A stretch of DNA of 64,000 bases from Casuarina equisetifolia (GCA_028551475.1 CM052357.1:18895931-18959930), one strand, 5' to 3'. Positions 37,489-51,110 are shown, numbered from the stretch's first letter. The notes: a model not told the origin generated them from the letters alone. Translations and numbers: made by a program.

Positions 37489-38232
37489 CTATGTTCTATT
37501 CTCACTTATTAAGCAGTCCCTCAAGGCTTTATTTGTAGGCAATAACGACATGGATGAACACCACTGCATTAGAGCAACTTCGCCAAGGATGTCGTATGTA
37601 CCCTTAACCGCTAAATTCCAGGCAACATTTTCGCCATCATATGCTATGGGCATAATTTGATATAGGCAAAGACGTATTTTAGATGGGTCATGATAATAAA
37701 ATTTTGAAGAGTAAAATAAGTGTAAGACTTTGAAGAGTGTGTTGTTATTAAAGAGAACTTGAGGGATTGTGAAACTAAAGTGATTCTTAATAAACAACAA
37801 ATGGTCCTTGATCACCATGTGCGACCCTAGGTGATTACATAAGCTCTATATGGTTTGCTGGGGAGTAATTTCCTTGAAGGTGAGTGCATTTGATGGTCCT
37901 GCATCTAAGTGTCGCGGAAATTGAATTAAAGACTTGGAGAGGGAACATTGTGCAGTGAGTCATTGGTGCGGAGTAGGGGATATCAACTTTCTTCTTAGGT
38001 CTTTTGGTCATAGAGGAGTTTCCTTTCTCATATTTCATGAAAGCTGATGTGGTAGATAGCTTGAAGACATCAAGGTTGAGGTGGCAGCTATTGGCCGTTG
38101 GAATTGTTTGTTTGATGACCTAAACAAGAAAGCTAACTTTAGGTAGTAATGCGAGCAAAGCTTGTAATGCTCTCTCTGCCTTTGGAGGATTCAATACTGC
38201 CTCTAGTGTTGCACCATCCATCATCTCATTGT
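37489..38232 (-). pseudogene. Unidentified minus-strand coding remnant
   Basis: On the minus strand 38232-37835 reads in one frame, beginning MMDGATLEAVLNPPKAERAL, with one in-frame stop before MTKRPKKKVDIPYSAPMTH. The frame at 37818-37489 includes MPIAYDGENVAWNLAVKGTY and ends with a stop. The composition looks protein-like, but I do not recognise a family. It may be a broken host gene fragment or part of a transposon, and continuity between the two pieces is unproven. Confidence 0.3.
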
Positions 38233-38349
38233 CTGATTAAGGTGAGATTTCAATCTCCCTTAAACGAGGTTAGGTCAAGTGGAGTTTGCTTTGTTGGTTG
38301 AGAAACATGAGTTTTAACATATAGATATGGATTGTAACTATGGTTCCTT

Positions 38350-39660
38350 AAGCCACCTTCTTCCTTACAAAGTGGTAATCCACTTCTAAATGCGTTGATC
38401 TACTATGAAAACCAATTTAGGACCATTGTCAAATACATTTGTTCTAACAATGGTACTGTTTTTTTTTCCCTCTAAATGTCAATCTTTTTAATCCAAAAAA
38501 AAAAAAAAAAGATTGCCTATGAAACTTCTTGTGTTAACACCCCATAATAAAGTGGGGTCATTGAACAAAAATACGATCATTTATTAGATGTGGCCCAAGC
38601 CTTGATGTTTCAAGCCCAAATTCCATCTTAATGTTAAAGTGAATGTCTTCTTATAGCTAGCCATATTATTAACCACCTTCCTTCTTCTTCTCTTTAAGAT
38701 GTCAATTCTTTTGAACAATTGTTCAAAAAACCACCTATCATTGAATATCTTTAAGTTTTCAAATGTCAATGTTAACCACCACCTTGGGTAATTGTAACAA
38801 ATTCAATTGTTATTATGATGTTATTCTAAAAAAGGCTAGCACTTCTATGATCCTATTTCTCAATAAAAATTTGTCAGTCATTATGTGATTTTTCAAGAAC
38901 ACATTTTTCCTTTTTCATCTTACTCACATCTGAATAGCTCCCATGCCCCCATTGACTTTGGACTTATATTCAATTATACCTATACATCATTATATTTATT
39001 AATTGATGTCCTTGAACTCCTCAAACCTTCAAAACCTAGTGTTGTTTGTCCTTGCTCCTTCAACACCTAACCCTACCATACCTAACTCCACCACCTTTGA
39101 CTCTATTAACCCTCCTCTAGATACAACACTTCACCACTCTGGCCATGTCACCCATCCACTTATTTGGACCTTAAACAATTTGTGCACTACCTTGCTTGAC
39201 ATTTACTCCACCTCCCTTTACCTTATCTCTAACTATATTTTCCTTGATCAATGTCAATTACATTATCAACACTTCATTGCCATTATCTCTGCCATCCATG
39301 AACCTTCCACCTTTCATGAGGTGGTTATTGACCCTAAATGGGTTGTTGCCATGTATAATAAAACTATAGCTCTTAAAGCTAATCATACATGGGTAATGGT
39401 TCCCTTGAAACCTAATCATCATCCAATTAGACGTAAGTGGGTTTACAATGTGGAGTGCTATGTCGATAGCACTATTAATAGGTATAAAGCTTGCTTAATG
39501 GCTAAGGGCTTCAATCAACATAAAGGGAACAATTTTTAGGATACCTTTTTTCCTATGGTGAAACATGCTATTATTTGCCTCATTATCATTATTGTTGTCA
39601 TTCATGACTTGTCACTGTTATAGATGGATGTTCAAAATATCTTCCTTTATGATATCCTTT
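38350..39660 (+). pseudogene. Ty1/copia fragment (integrase end to start of reverse transcriptase)
   Basis: Near 38395-38450 a frame reads YENQFRTIVKYI, then 38520-38620 gives GVIEQKYDHLLDVAQALMF, matching the integrase stretch GVVERKHRHLLNVARAL. The open frame at 39003-39538 holds FHEVVIDPKWVVAMYNKTIA, then NHTWVMVPLKPN and KWVYNVECYVDSTINRYKA, the N-terminal part of copia reverse transcriptase, followed past a stop by LL*MDVQNIFLYD. LTRs were not found and the catalytic YVDD part is missing. Confidence 0.85.
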
Positions 39661-40989
39661 TTGAAAAGAATTGACTTAAAATTGCCAATTTATAACATAA
39701 CAATTCACATGTTATCAACTTAATAGAAATTAGCAAACAAACTTCATCATACTTAAGCATGAAGTAATCAACTTAAATAAGTAAAGTAATATAACAAATC
39801 AAGATTGCCACTTCACACATAAAGGAATTTTTAAGTGATTGGAACTTATCCTTTGACACACCATTAAAGGGTCTCCTTTACTCAACAAAAATTGCAACAT
39901 GTAATTTCTAATGGATGCAACATTTTATACAGATTTTTGCAAGCTTCTCACAACAGAATACAAGTTTATCATGTAAAGGTAACTTACAACTAAAACCCTC
40001 AAAATAATCATAGATTTCAAATCTAAGGTTTTGTAAATGAGATTTTTAAATATTAAATCAAAGTTTTTAAACAAATGATCTAAGCTTAAACAACACAAAA
40101 ATGCTTGAGACATGTATAATAAGTGTGTTAAGCATAAGTTCACACTGATCAAAGCAAAAAATTGAATTTTCTTAAAGATTTTGAATACCATGCCCTTTTC
40201 TAGCCTTTTCTTTTATATTTGATAGAAACAAACCATTGAAGCTTTAAAAAATTGACATTGAAGATAGAAGAATAACAAAGTGTAGAGAAAGAAAGAGAGA
40301 GATGGAAAGGAGCCTATCATATTTTTTATGAGAAATGGACTTCCTACATCTTTTGCTTCTCGTAAGTTTTTGGAATTGTCTTCACATGACATCATTTAAG
40401 TAAGGTATCTCCCCTTTTTCGTCAAGTTCTTTTCTTTACTTGATAGAAACTTTTCTTTTTCTTCATTATGGCCATGCAAAAGTTAAGAAAAGAGCCTAAT
40501 ATGAAGCCTTTTTTGAATTGCATGGACCTTTAGCAACCACATTCTCCTACCTCCTTTTTGACACCTTTTCTTTCTCTTGCCTTTAGCATAACCCATGGTA
40601 ATGGGAGCCTTCCTCAAGAAGCTTTCTCATTTTTCCACTTTGTATGCCAACTCTCTAATCATGTGGGTTTAGGCTTCCTTTCTTTTAAGGCGCTAAATCA
40701 CATGAACTTGTCTTCTTAGCACAATCTAGCTTCTTCTTAGCCTTATTAAATTTGAACCCATAAACAAGATTTTCTTAAAGTACTTGGTTCAGTAGAAATA
40801 AACATAGAGGCCATTTAATAAATATTTCCACAATTATTTTCATAAGAGCATATAATGCAATATTCTTCTAAACATAATCTAGTATAGCCACTAGGAATAT
40901 TTTCTTTAATAAATAATCAGAGGCCATGAAAATAATATTCTCCTTCATGAGCACATATTATCATGCTAAAATTGCTTATGAGCCTTAAT
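39661..40989. other. Intergenic, nothing recognised
   Basis: AT-rich sequence between two copia fragments of opposite orientation. No gene was recognised. Confidence 0.45.
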
Positions 40990-41530
40990 CAAGATCATTA
41001 TAAAAATTACTAACATTTATATTCCAACAAAAGCTACATTATAAAGCTTTTCCATCAAATCCTTCTGTAAGAGAGCATTATACATATCCAATTAATGAAG
41101 GCACCAATGTTTGATGGATGTAATACTCATAATCGATCTCAAAATAACTGAAATGGCTATTAGGAAAAAGGTTTCATCATAATCTATACCTTCTTATTGC
41201 ATATATCCCTTAAGCACCAAGCATGCCTTGTACTCTTAATGCTACCATCTGCATGATACTTCACTTTATACACCTACTTACACTTTATGGCTTTATGGCT
41301 AGATGAAATGTTATAACATCCCATGTGCAATTGGTCTCAAGGACTGATAATTCCCAATCCATAGTATCAACCCTATGATTATCCTTAAATGTATGATAAT
41401 ATGTCTCAAGTTCAATAATACCATAATTGAAAGTAATGAAATGCTTGTGGTTTGGGTAAAAATGGTCAAAAGAAATATGATTGGATATGGGATAATGATT
41501 GTTCAACTCAATGGAGATAGTCAAACATAT
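40990..41530 (-). pseudogene. Ty1/copia reverse-transcriptase fragment, minus strand
   Basis: The minus-strand frame at 41524-41285 includes HYPISNHISFDHFYPNHKHF and LETNCTWDVITFHLAIKP, matching the copia stretch from YPISNYISYD to LEANHTW. Reading on at 41284-41000 in shifting frames gives KWSIMQMVALRVQGMLGA and QLDMYNALL, versus the family's WVYKVKYHADGS and QLDVNNAFLHG. It is a different family from the plus-strand fragment at 38350-39660, judged by the YPISN spacer. Confidence 0.8.
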
Positions 41531-42589
41531 ATAGTCAATGGTCTAAAGCATGTTATGGTAGAAAGATAATAAGGATCACAATATGGGTTATGGAATTAGT
41601 TTGTAGTCAAGTTTGGTATCTAGTTTGTGGAGGAAGATAATGCCATCATCGGTGGGTGTTTTGTAAGAAGGAAGAAAGATGATGGACATAATTGTCAAAA
41701 GGCTTTTATGGTAGGTGAGATGTCTATTAGTTTGGATTTTCAAAAAAGCAGAAGATCAAATAGTTATAGCTAGTGAGTGAAAATGCAACACATGTATGAG
41801 CATTTAACTAGCAACACATGTTTCTACCAAAAAAAACCTTGAAAGCAGGAAATAGGAATACCTCTTATGGAAAATTTAAATGAAATGCATCCATTAGTCC
41901 CAAAAAATGAAGAGAGTGCTTCTAACTCAGTCTTTTTCAGACACCATCATGAAAGAAATGAAGAAGACATAGGAAGATCACAAGCAAAGGAGTCTGAAAA
42001 GTCTGGGAAGTTGCCTACATGCTCGTGTACTCTATTGCTTAAAGAAGTTGAAAACATTTTCTTACAAATTGAATAAATGAAAGAATGGTCCATATGATAA
42101 TGATGGGCCAACACAAGACAATAATCTAAACACACTAAAGGCCTATAACATATCATGTATTTCAACACATACAATGTCTTTTCTCTCCACATAATTAATT
42201 GCTATGTTGTTCTCGTTGGCTTCATCATTAAAATGCCCTAGTCTAAAGTTAGCAAATGGATTCACAAATTACAAGATTTTCAATAGCATTTCACCCATAT
42301 TGCCAACATTTTTCTTCTAAATGCAAGTCAACGAACAATTTGCAAATTGCATTGCAATGACTATATATACAACTAGCTACACCATAAAGGCCTCCTTAAG
42401 GGAGAAGTTATTCTAATCCTAAGAAAAATGCGTTCACTAATTCTATTTGTATATGAAGAGCTGCTTCCCTTTTTCTTTTATCCTAGCCTTAGCCATATGG
42501 GTGTTTCATAACTTAAGTTACGTAGGACTTTACTCAAGTCATGTGTCCTTTAGATTATTACAATTCCCACCTTGTTAAATAATTCTTAT
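41531..42589. other. Intergenic, nothing recognised
   Basis: Contains a 69-codon plus-strand frame at 41867-42076 of hydrophilic composition without recognisable family. Otherwise AT-rich filler. Confidence 0.4.
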
Positions 42590-43010
42590 TCTTAAAGATT
42601 AATCTTTAATGACAAAAATTGACTCCGGATATATTCTAATTCTTCCCAAGTCAAGTTGTAATCTAGATGTTTTGAACATTGAACTAAAAGATCAGTCTTG
42701 GGCGTACCATACAATGATCCAATATCTTACGTTGTTTTATCAATAACCTACCTTCTTCATTCTTGAGGAACTTTAGGATATATCTTGCATTTGTGCGTAA
42801 TAACTTGTTTTACTTGAGACACATTGAAGATTGGGTGTATATCGGCATCCGATGGTAGGACCAATCTGTATATGAACTTTCTAATTTGTTGTGTAACCAT
42901 GTACGGCTCGTAGTAGTGAGGAGATAACTTAAATCTGTCCTCCTAGATAATGTAATCTTTCTATAGGATTGCACCGAACTAAGCTTGAACTATAGGACAA
43001 AAGAGTCTCC
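42590..43010 (-). pseudogene. Ty3/gypsy polyprotein C-terminal remnant, minus strand
   Basis: On the minus strand the region reads FKLSPHYYEPYMVTQQI, then ADIHPIFNVSQVKQVI and, at the end, NLTWEELEYIRSQF. This matches the integrase C-terminus of plant Ty3/gypsy elements: KLAPRYYGPY, then AIHPVFHVSQLK, then ATWEDL. Stops are present and no LTR was identified. Confidence 0.82.
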
Positions 43011-44610
43011 CATGGTGGAGCCTCAATGGTTGCTATAATGGACTTGTATGAGAAGGCCCCGCGAGGGTGACTCCGAGGTCGGTTTTTGGTTGGTCCTTAG
43101 TCGGTCTTTTCGTTGGTCCTTTGTCTAGCACCTTGTTTGGTCACTTTATGGGCTTTGCTTGTAACGATTTCATGTCTGACTAGCCAAATCTTGAAGAGTC
43201 TTTCTAGTTGTCTAGCGTCTCTAAGTGTAACTTCTATTTATCGGAATGAAATGTCTTTCTTCTTAACATGTCGTGTTGGTCTGAATTCTTGCTTAACCTC
43301 CTTGTGGGATATTTTGGCTGGTCAAGGCTATCTCAGCACATCGAAAAGTGCTACGAGCCGCATAATCTAACCTCGGTTTGTGACAAATCGCCTTTTATTA
43401 GTTTGTATTTCTGTGGTATGTGGGTTGAGTATGAGGAGTTAGTGCTTGGGATCTTAGTAGATAAAGAGTGGTTCCTGACTTGTTTAAATCAGAATAGAAA
43501 TTAAGTGTTTCTCATAGGTGTAATTCTTCCTTAAAAAGAGGTCAAGGTGCAGTTCTCCCTTAAAGGTGGAGTGTTCTTTTAAGCTATTTTCTTTTCTGCT
43601 TTTGGCTATCACCATGGGCAGGAGAAAATACATCAATTACTGAACTAAACTTGCTCTATGCTCGTAAAGTCGAGGTAAGCCATGTAACAAAACGCAAATC
43701 ATCTAAGAAGCTAAGGATCCTTTATGGGCTCTGACACAAACCAAGGAAGACAAGTAACATATCTACTTAAGAGGGTATGGAAACTCTTGAGATGTGTTCA
43801 TATAAGTATAGCAGTCAGCGTGAAAGAAAAAAAAAAGAGGTGGTGCCCCCGAGCTTATGCTTGAGTTACTCGCAGACAGAAGTCAAAAAGTAAAGCAGTC
43901 AATGTGAACGCCATAAGAGACGAAGGTGCCTTTGGGCATATGCTTGAATTATTTACCATGAAAAAAAGAACACAACTGCTACGGGATTCCATGAATGGAT
44001 TGGACTTAAGAAAGTAGAATAACTATTATGCTAGCGGGGTGAATAACTACTACACCTTAAAGAATCTCTTTAAGGTTCTCGGTCTATGTATAAATGGAAA
44101 GGCCCTACAGTTTCACTGGTTATAGGAGAATCAATAAAGAGAAAGAAAGAACGTTTATAGAGGGAACTAACACCAACCAATTCTCATTAATTAAATCAAT
44201 TAGACAAACATAAAGATAGCATAAACATGGAAACTATGAATGCGAATCAAGATAATTTACTTTTGGCATACATAAGATTCGTCAAAAATTACCAATAACA
44301 GTTTAAAGAACGATCCAACAACTACAATAGATGTGAAAATCTACACAACTAAAAATGGAGAATTGTTTGATCTTTCTAATACCTAACATTCACATTTAAC
44401 AGTTTGATACATGTAAAGGCCAACATCCTTCACACAACACGAGGAGAGCACATCACGAGGAATTGTAACTCAAATATTCAAAATCTTGATCTGTAAAGAT
44501 CTGTCTTCTGACATATATAAATTTGAAGCTTCGTCAAAGATCTCCATCAGAGTGAAGGCAATAGCTCAAAACCTGGGTCCAATGTTTTACCCTTTGCATG
44601 GGAGAAACTT
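43011..44610. other. Intergenic, nothing recognised
   Basis: Downstream flank and 3' UTR of the exocyst gene. The stretch 43040-43500 is less AT-rich and may belong to the gypsy remnant, but no domain was recognised. Confidence 0.4.
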
Positions 44611-47600
44611 TCAGTTCTCTGGGTCAGTGAAAGTGGGGCTATCAAGCTCACCCATAATTGCAGATGCAAAAGACTCATAAGATTCCATCGTTGAGAGGGA
44701 AGAAGCACTCTCATCTGAATCAGTAGCAACCTCATCGGCCAGAATTATGTGATCGTCATCAACATCAGATATATCTGACCCAGATGCTCCTAGCAGTTTG
44801 TGTATCGCCGAATTAGCAGTTTCAACAAACCATTCGTCCTCAGGGAGTGCACTGACGAAATAGCAGTTTAGTTTCCAAAATGATAAGGAAGGCTGGGAGA
44901 GGGGGAAAAAAATCTGAAATAAAGAGAGTGAGCACAAAGTACCTTTGTGGGTCTATGCCTCTAGCAGAGAAGGTCCGGATTGCACGAGCGATTATGGCTG
45001 ATGCAATCTGGTGCACATGCCGAGATGGGTAGCCAGCAAAACGTGCAATTTCAACAGTAAAGTGCATATCAAGAACTAACTGTTCAAAACAAAGTCAAAT
45101 TTTTAGAGAAAGCAAGGGAGGGTCTTTAGCCAAGTCTATTTCCATGAAACATGAACTGCTCTCTATAAATGAAAGTTAGTCATTTGAATGCATACTTAAG
45201 GTCTACAGGACTATTTGAATCAATTGTCTTCCACAGTCCACTTGCACTTACAAAGATCACTTGACAGTCGAATTAAGACTACATTGAACCAATGGGAACA
45301 CAAACAAGTTATGAGGTAGAAACGACAATATCAAATCCATGTAAACTCTGCATATATTTTGGGGGGCAGGGGTTGAATGTTAAGCATGGTCTTAATGTCG
45401 CTTTGGTGTTAAGCATGATCTTAATGTTGCTTTGGTGTTGAGCGTGATCTTAATGTCTCCAAGTTTAACAATGAAATCTATATGCTTTTCCTAATTTCAA
45501 AATAGATTTCTCTATCAATTTATTGTTCAATTAGCTTACTGTATATGACGTTAAACCAATTCAAAGATAACATGTTTGCCAACCATTTGTTTTGAAGAAT
45601 AATTGACTTATTTCTGATTGGTGAGGAGATCGCACTTGCTAAATAAGGATTGGCTACCCCTTTATACATGCAATCACCGATTTGTGAACAGAGGTCTCTC
45701 GTTAGAAAAGGCAATCACCTTGATAAAGGAAAGCTATTTCTCATCAAAATTGGCTGGCAACCCTATCTGGGTAATTCATATAAAGATTATAGCTAATTAA
45801 TGTTGCACATATCACTTTCTCGAGTTTGAATGTGCTTCCTTGCTATCTATTGTTAATTTGAATTACTATTGGACGTTTTTAAACAACTTGATATCAATTG
45901 TTAATCTTGAAATTAAATTTAAACCAAATACCTGAAATACGTACTTATCAATCAATTATCAATTCCAGTCAATATCTTATCATTGATTTTCAAGAACTAT
46001 TGCATCATCATATCCCATACCGTATCCTACCCATGTTCTGCATCAATATAGGTACTTCACATATAGATTGTCAATAGTCACTTGCGACAGGACTACTGGA
46101 AACTGTGAAGCTTGGTACTAAAACAAAAACTGTACAAAAAGGATTCTGGATGGATTTTAGGAGAACATCTTATTCATGCAACAATAAAAAAAGTTCAGCT
46201 TCTACATGTATATTTTAAGAATCTAACCAGAAAAAGTACCTGCTGCAACCCAAGCGGCTGAAGAGGAGTTGCTTCATGCTCAAACACACCCCAAAATTCT
46301 TGTTCATCCGACAGCCACATCACAACTGTCTCTGTTAGCCTAGCTAGCAAAATTTTCTGTAGTTTCTCTTTTCCAAGCAAAACATCACCGGCCAAAGTCG
46401 CTAACTGCTGCAGCTTAGAAAATAATGCCTACATAGTAACACAAAACTCTGTATTACCACCACACAAGATAACTGTAGTAAGAAACAGGTAAATCCCCCA
46501 AAGTTCTCTGCTTGATAGCAAATAATGACATGACAAGACACTTTACAGGAAGAGAAATCTTAAAGTAGATCTTCAGAGCACCCATATCATAAAAATAAGT
46601 AATATGCATGGAGGTGAGTTCCTTAGATGGCTGATAAGCAAAGAAAAGAAAGGTAACTTTTAAGCCAAAAAAAAAAAAGAAAATAGATTGAATTTAATTT
46701 GCCAACCCAACCAGCGTATGCATACCTGCTCTCTCATAATAGAATCAAAGGGATACAATTAAAATACAATTAAACAAGATGAAAAAGCACACTCTCAAAA
46801 CAACAATAAGCCAACGCTGAAGTCAAGACAACTAAGCCTTGATCCCAATTAGACTAGGTCAACTAGTTGGGGGGGTACGAATAACATAGTTTATACATTG
46901 TCTTACAGGATGATATTACTGGCAGAACTGCAGGTAGTAGCAATGTATGGAAAAATCTTACCAGAAAACAAAAGAGATTCTCAAGTGGAGACCTTGGACA
47001 CAAAAAATGAAGGATCCCAGGCTCAAAGAAATATGCTTTTCAAACTTCAAAGAGAAGGAATAACCTGAAATGGAAGCGAAGGCAGAGGGTCAGAATCCCA
47101 AAACAGATCCTCTCCATTCCCATTCAAGTAAATCCGTGCATCTAATCGTGTTTTTCCTTCTCTTGCGTAAATGAAATTCAAAACATACTGCCGACAGAAG
47201 TGATCTTTAAGCTTATCAAAAGAGTGCTGAAGATGGCGCTTCCACTCCTTGATTTCCATTGCAGTGCTCGCACTAGGCACAATGTTCTCACTGAATCCAC
47301 TTTTTGCTCCATTGCTTTCATTCTGCTGCATCCAAATGATCTTTTCAGCTTTTGGCAATAGTTCATCTAATATTGTAAATGCTATTCCCAATGCAGCAAG
47401 CTGTTCTGAATCAGTTTCTGCTCTAAAGGGAATGGCTTCTTTCAGATCTGTAAGACCATCATCATCAGAGGGACCTGATAATGCTTTGACCAAAGCATCC
47501 ATGTATTTATCAAACAGCTGAGAGATTCTGTTTAATACATTTCCTCCAAAATGTGTAACGGCCAGGGGGGTTAGTTGTTCCAATATATCCTGTAGATAAA

Positions 47601-50600
47601 ATTTGTAAGTTTCTGATTATTGGATTACCACAAATTATCTGAGAAGTAAAGTAACAGAGTTTCTTCATACTGACTGCAGAATTACTTCTTATGCATGCAA
47701 GCACCTGCAGAGGTGCAAATAGGACATGTAGAGAGAAACCATTAATATGACCTTCAAGTTCAACCTTTGAATTAGAAATATAACAAGGTGTAGTGATTAT
47801 TAATCATTCTCAAGCACAGACTAAACACAGTGGCATAGACAGCAGCTTTAACGGAGGTATAGAAACAAAAAGGTATATCCTTACAGGTCAAACATATAGA
47901 CTAAGATGTATATGTCTAAGTTGAATTGACTTTAACTAAGTTTATGCATCAAAGCCTCAAAACAGAAGCACAATGACATAAGCACCATTGTGACCTACGG
48001 CAGAGAAAAGCCACCTTTGGAAACAAATGAAACCCAGACAACTCATAGTTATGCCAAACCTTACCATGTCAATTCCCCATTTTCGGTTCCATCATTAATC
48101 AAATAACCATGGACCAAAAGACCAATTTCCAAAGAGTAGTAGGAACTAAAGTTTTGAGTGAATCATCTTTGAATGACTTTTATTTCCTCTGGCATTTTCC
48201 TTTCCATTGATTTAGGAAGGGAGAGAGAGGGCTGCATTTTTCAAATGCAACAAATAAAATCATATGGTCCATCAAGTGGGTTGTGATCTTCCAAGGTATT
48301 GCCTGTCTTAATCGTTGTCTTCAACCTAAATAATAAAAAAGATAATAACAACAATGATAATAAGGAGAACAAATCTCCAAGCTAATGATCTTAATTTTTT
48401 GATGTACTATATGATAAATACTTGTCAATACCATGTCCAAGCCAATTTCTAGACTATAAAGTTCTTGCTCTGAGATCAACTTACTCCAATAATGTACATA
48501 AATCTGATTCCACTGTCCGCAATAATGCTCTCTGATGATGTTCCAGAGGCAGACAATGACTCTGCATAGTGAGGATAGAAAGGCAAGCTCTCATCAAGCT
48601 CCAACAAATAGAAAAGCAGTCCTCTAGCCCGTCTAAAGTTCAACTCTAAAACTTCTTCAATGTAAGGTCGCAAAAGCACCAAAAGTAATTTTGAAAGTTT
48701 CAGGCCTTGTGATTCTAGCATTGTGCAGTAGTTGAGACTCGAGTGAACACAAACACAAGCAGTCCGTAAAGCAGAAATTGTCTCAGGAGAAGGTGCATTC
48801 TCTTTTACCAACCGTACAAAGTATTCAATTTCCCATTCAGCCCATTGAACAAGTCTATTTGTATAAATAGGATCATCACCAAATACTGAAGCAGACTCCT
48901 TTGTCGTCAATGAAATTGCAGAAAATAGAAGCTTGGATAACGTAGCCGAAAATGTTTTAGGACAAACAGAACTTGAGGGAAGGAGAACCTCAATGTTCTT
49001 TTGGAGGCGCAACCCACAAGATTTTAGAAACAAATGATGCGCAGATGGACCTTTTCCAAGTTTTATCAAACTGGATAAAGCCTTCTTCATCTCCAGAACA
49101 CTAACAGAAGGTTGTTCAACAATCTGGACTAGTTGCTCCTCAAGCCTTGCTTTTCTTTCCAAAAAAGAAGACTTGTACTCAGACACTTCCGCTAGTGAAG
49201 TGTCTCCCAGGCCATTTAGCTCTAAAGAATTTCTCTCTTCCGCATCTAAAGCCTCCAATGCTTCATCAACCTTGTGCTCAGCCAAGAGAATATCAATTTT
49301 GTCCAAAAATATTATCTTCTTGTCATCCATCTCGCTTGGTAAGGACTCTTGAAGTTCAGGAATTTCAGGATCTTCCTGAGTTTCTTGGTTGTCAACATTA
49401 GATTGCTTCCAATCTTCCAGTTCAAGGCATACACCAGTCATCAAATCCTGCACAAGGATCCCTTGGGCAGAGATATGCTTTCGCAACTCAACCAATTCAT
49501 GTTCCATTTCCACAGCCTCTTCAGATATCCTACAATTTATGAACAAGATCAAATCACTTATGAATCTGATGTAATGTTATAGACCGAATGACTTGAAGAT
49601 TTTAGAAGGTTTCTGTTCTAAATTCCATGTCCGGAATTGCTTCAAACTTGAAGTGCATGTTCTTAATCATACCATTGAACCTAGGAATAGATTCCAGTTG
49701 TATTGTCATCAAGGCTTGGCCTTTGAAAAAAAAAAAAAGCACAACAAGTCTTAGCAGAACACTTTACAAATTTTATAAGACATAGAGGGAAGTACAATGC
49801 CATGAGTGGGGAAGGGGATTAATCAACACACAAACATGCCTGCTCATGATGTGGTTTCGTGACACAGAAATTGGCATTTCTATTACCTCAAGAAAGCTAA
49901 GTACTTCGAGTGCATATTGCCACACAAGTTCTCCACTGCATCCTTTAGATCCAGGAGCTCACAACAAAGCTTTCGTATTCCCTGTACAGAGGAGTTCATA
50001 GCTCATAGGAAAATTTTCATTACCGTATACAACGAACAGTATTTTGTCTCCAGAAACTACCAGAACAAAACATGTAATACAAATTGAGAGAGCAACTAGA
50101 CACCTAATTCAGAGATCGTTATCACAAACTCTAAATAGGTTGCATAATTTCAGATCGTCATCTTGACTTACCAGTAAAATGTATATAATACCCTTTATAT
50201 TCTAGTACCATCAAGGTAAAATGCACGTACATATACATTTAAACAAGACCATTACAGCAGAATATCAAAAACAAAAGGCGAAATATCTATCCACTCTTTA
50301 ACCCAAAACAACCTCTTCAATAAATGTAATCAAATAAAAAGGAGAAAAAGCTCAATTTACTTGAAAGTAAAGCCCAAAACTGTTAATTAAGCGCTACTTT
50401 TGAACCTTCGCATACTGCCTACAATTAAACCACATGGTGTCGATCCATTAGAAGAAAACCCACAAAAACATTATTCATACTCTTAGGCGTTGCACTGAAA
50501 CAAAGAAGACCCAGATAAAATAAAGCAATTTTAGATCCAAGTAGATGCAAAGCAAGACAAAAGGATGAAAGCTAGTTTCTTCAATACGAATGAAATTAAC

Positions 50601-51110
50601 GAACATAAGAAGAAATGGGGACCTTCACAGTGTAGGATTCAAGAAAAAAAAATAATCAACCTTTAAGTATCCCCGAACACATCAAATACAACAGAATGAC
50701 CAATGCTTACACTCCATTATTGCTAAGCGGAGTCGCTGTAGAGTTGATCAAACTTGGAAAGCCTATGAAAATCCAATCCATTCGCCTGATACAGTTACAA
50801 ACTTGAACTAGAATATAACCAGTAGAAAAACTAAGTTTACCACAAATGGACTTGAAATATTGAAAACCGAGATCAAATGAAGAACTTAGCTTGGGCGCAC
50901 AAACACAAGCAACTAATTTCACTCAACTATTAGCTAGGAAGTGCCTAACTCGAAGACATTGATGATTTCAGGGGAAAAAAATGGGGATTTGAGCTGATTG
51001 AAGTTCAAAAATACCTTTTCAGTCTGAGACTGGTAGAGGGAGTCGACTTTCGACTGTGGGATGATTCTTTCTATTGAAGGGAAGTCCTCTTCCTCTTCAC
51101 TGCTCTCCAT
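44611..51110 (-). CDS. EXO84C: Exocyst complex component EXO84C
   Basis: Seven minus-strand exons, 51110-51015, 49981-49887, 49529-48485, 47589-47065, 46428-46240, 45079-44943 and 44851-44611, encode 775 residues, near the size I recall for the family. All junctions are GT-AG in matching phases. The N-terminus is acidic ([20 protein letters not shown]). The segment around residues 33-95 ([20 protein letters not shown] through [10 protein letters not shown]) is the coiled-coil region, and the Exo84 C-terminal helical region runs to [35 protein letters not shown] and [12 protein letters not shown], ending in an acidic tail. The exocyst tethers secretory vesicles to the plasma membrane. The exon 3/4 join gives IIG|DILEQL, where I recall Glu rather than Gly. 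It is divergent from the FKBP gene. Confidence 0.92.
45379..45462. repeat. 29-bp minisatellite, about 2.9 copies, in an EXO84C intron
   Basis: The unit GTTAAGCATGGTCTTAATGT plus CGCTTTGGT repeats at 45379, 45408 and 45437 with few substitutions, in the intron between exons 5 and 6. Confidence 0.9.
46828..46890. repeat. Dispersed-repeat fragment in an EXO84C intron
   Basis: Reads ACTAAGCCTTGATCCCAATT, then a copy of CAACTAGTTGGGG. From memory, a similar string (GCCTTAGTCCCAACTAGTTG) is a widespread interspersed repeat in plant genomes. Family and boundaries were not determined. Confidence 0.4.

Noticed and set aside
41867..42076. Hydrophilic 69-codon plus-strand frame
   Set aside because: Short, unlike any family I know, flanked by transposon debris, and without splice partners.
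47510..47704. Extension of EXO84C exon 4 upstream on the minus strand
   Set aside because: A good acceptor at 47590 joins in phase to exon 3; the extra frame is intronic.
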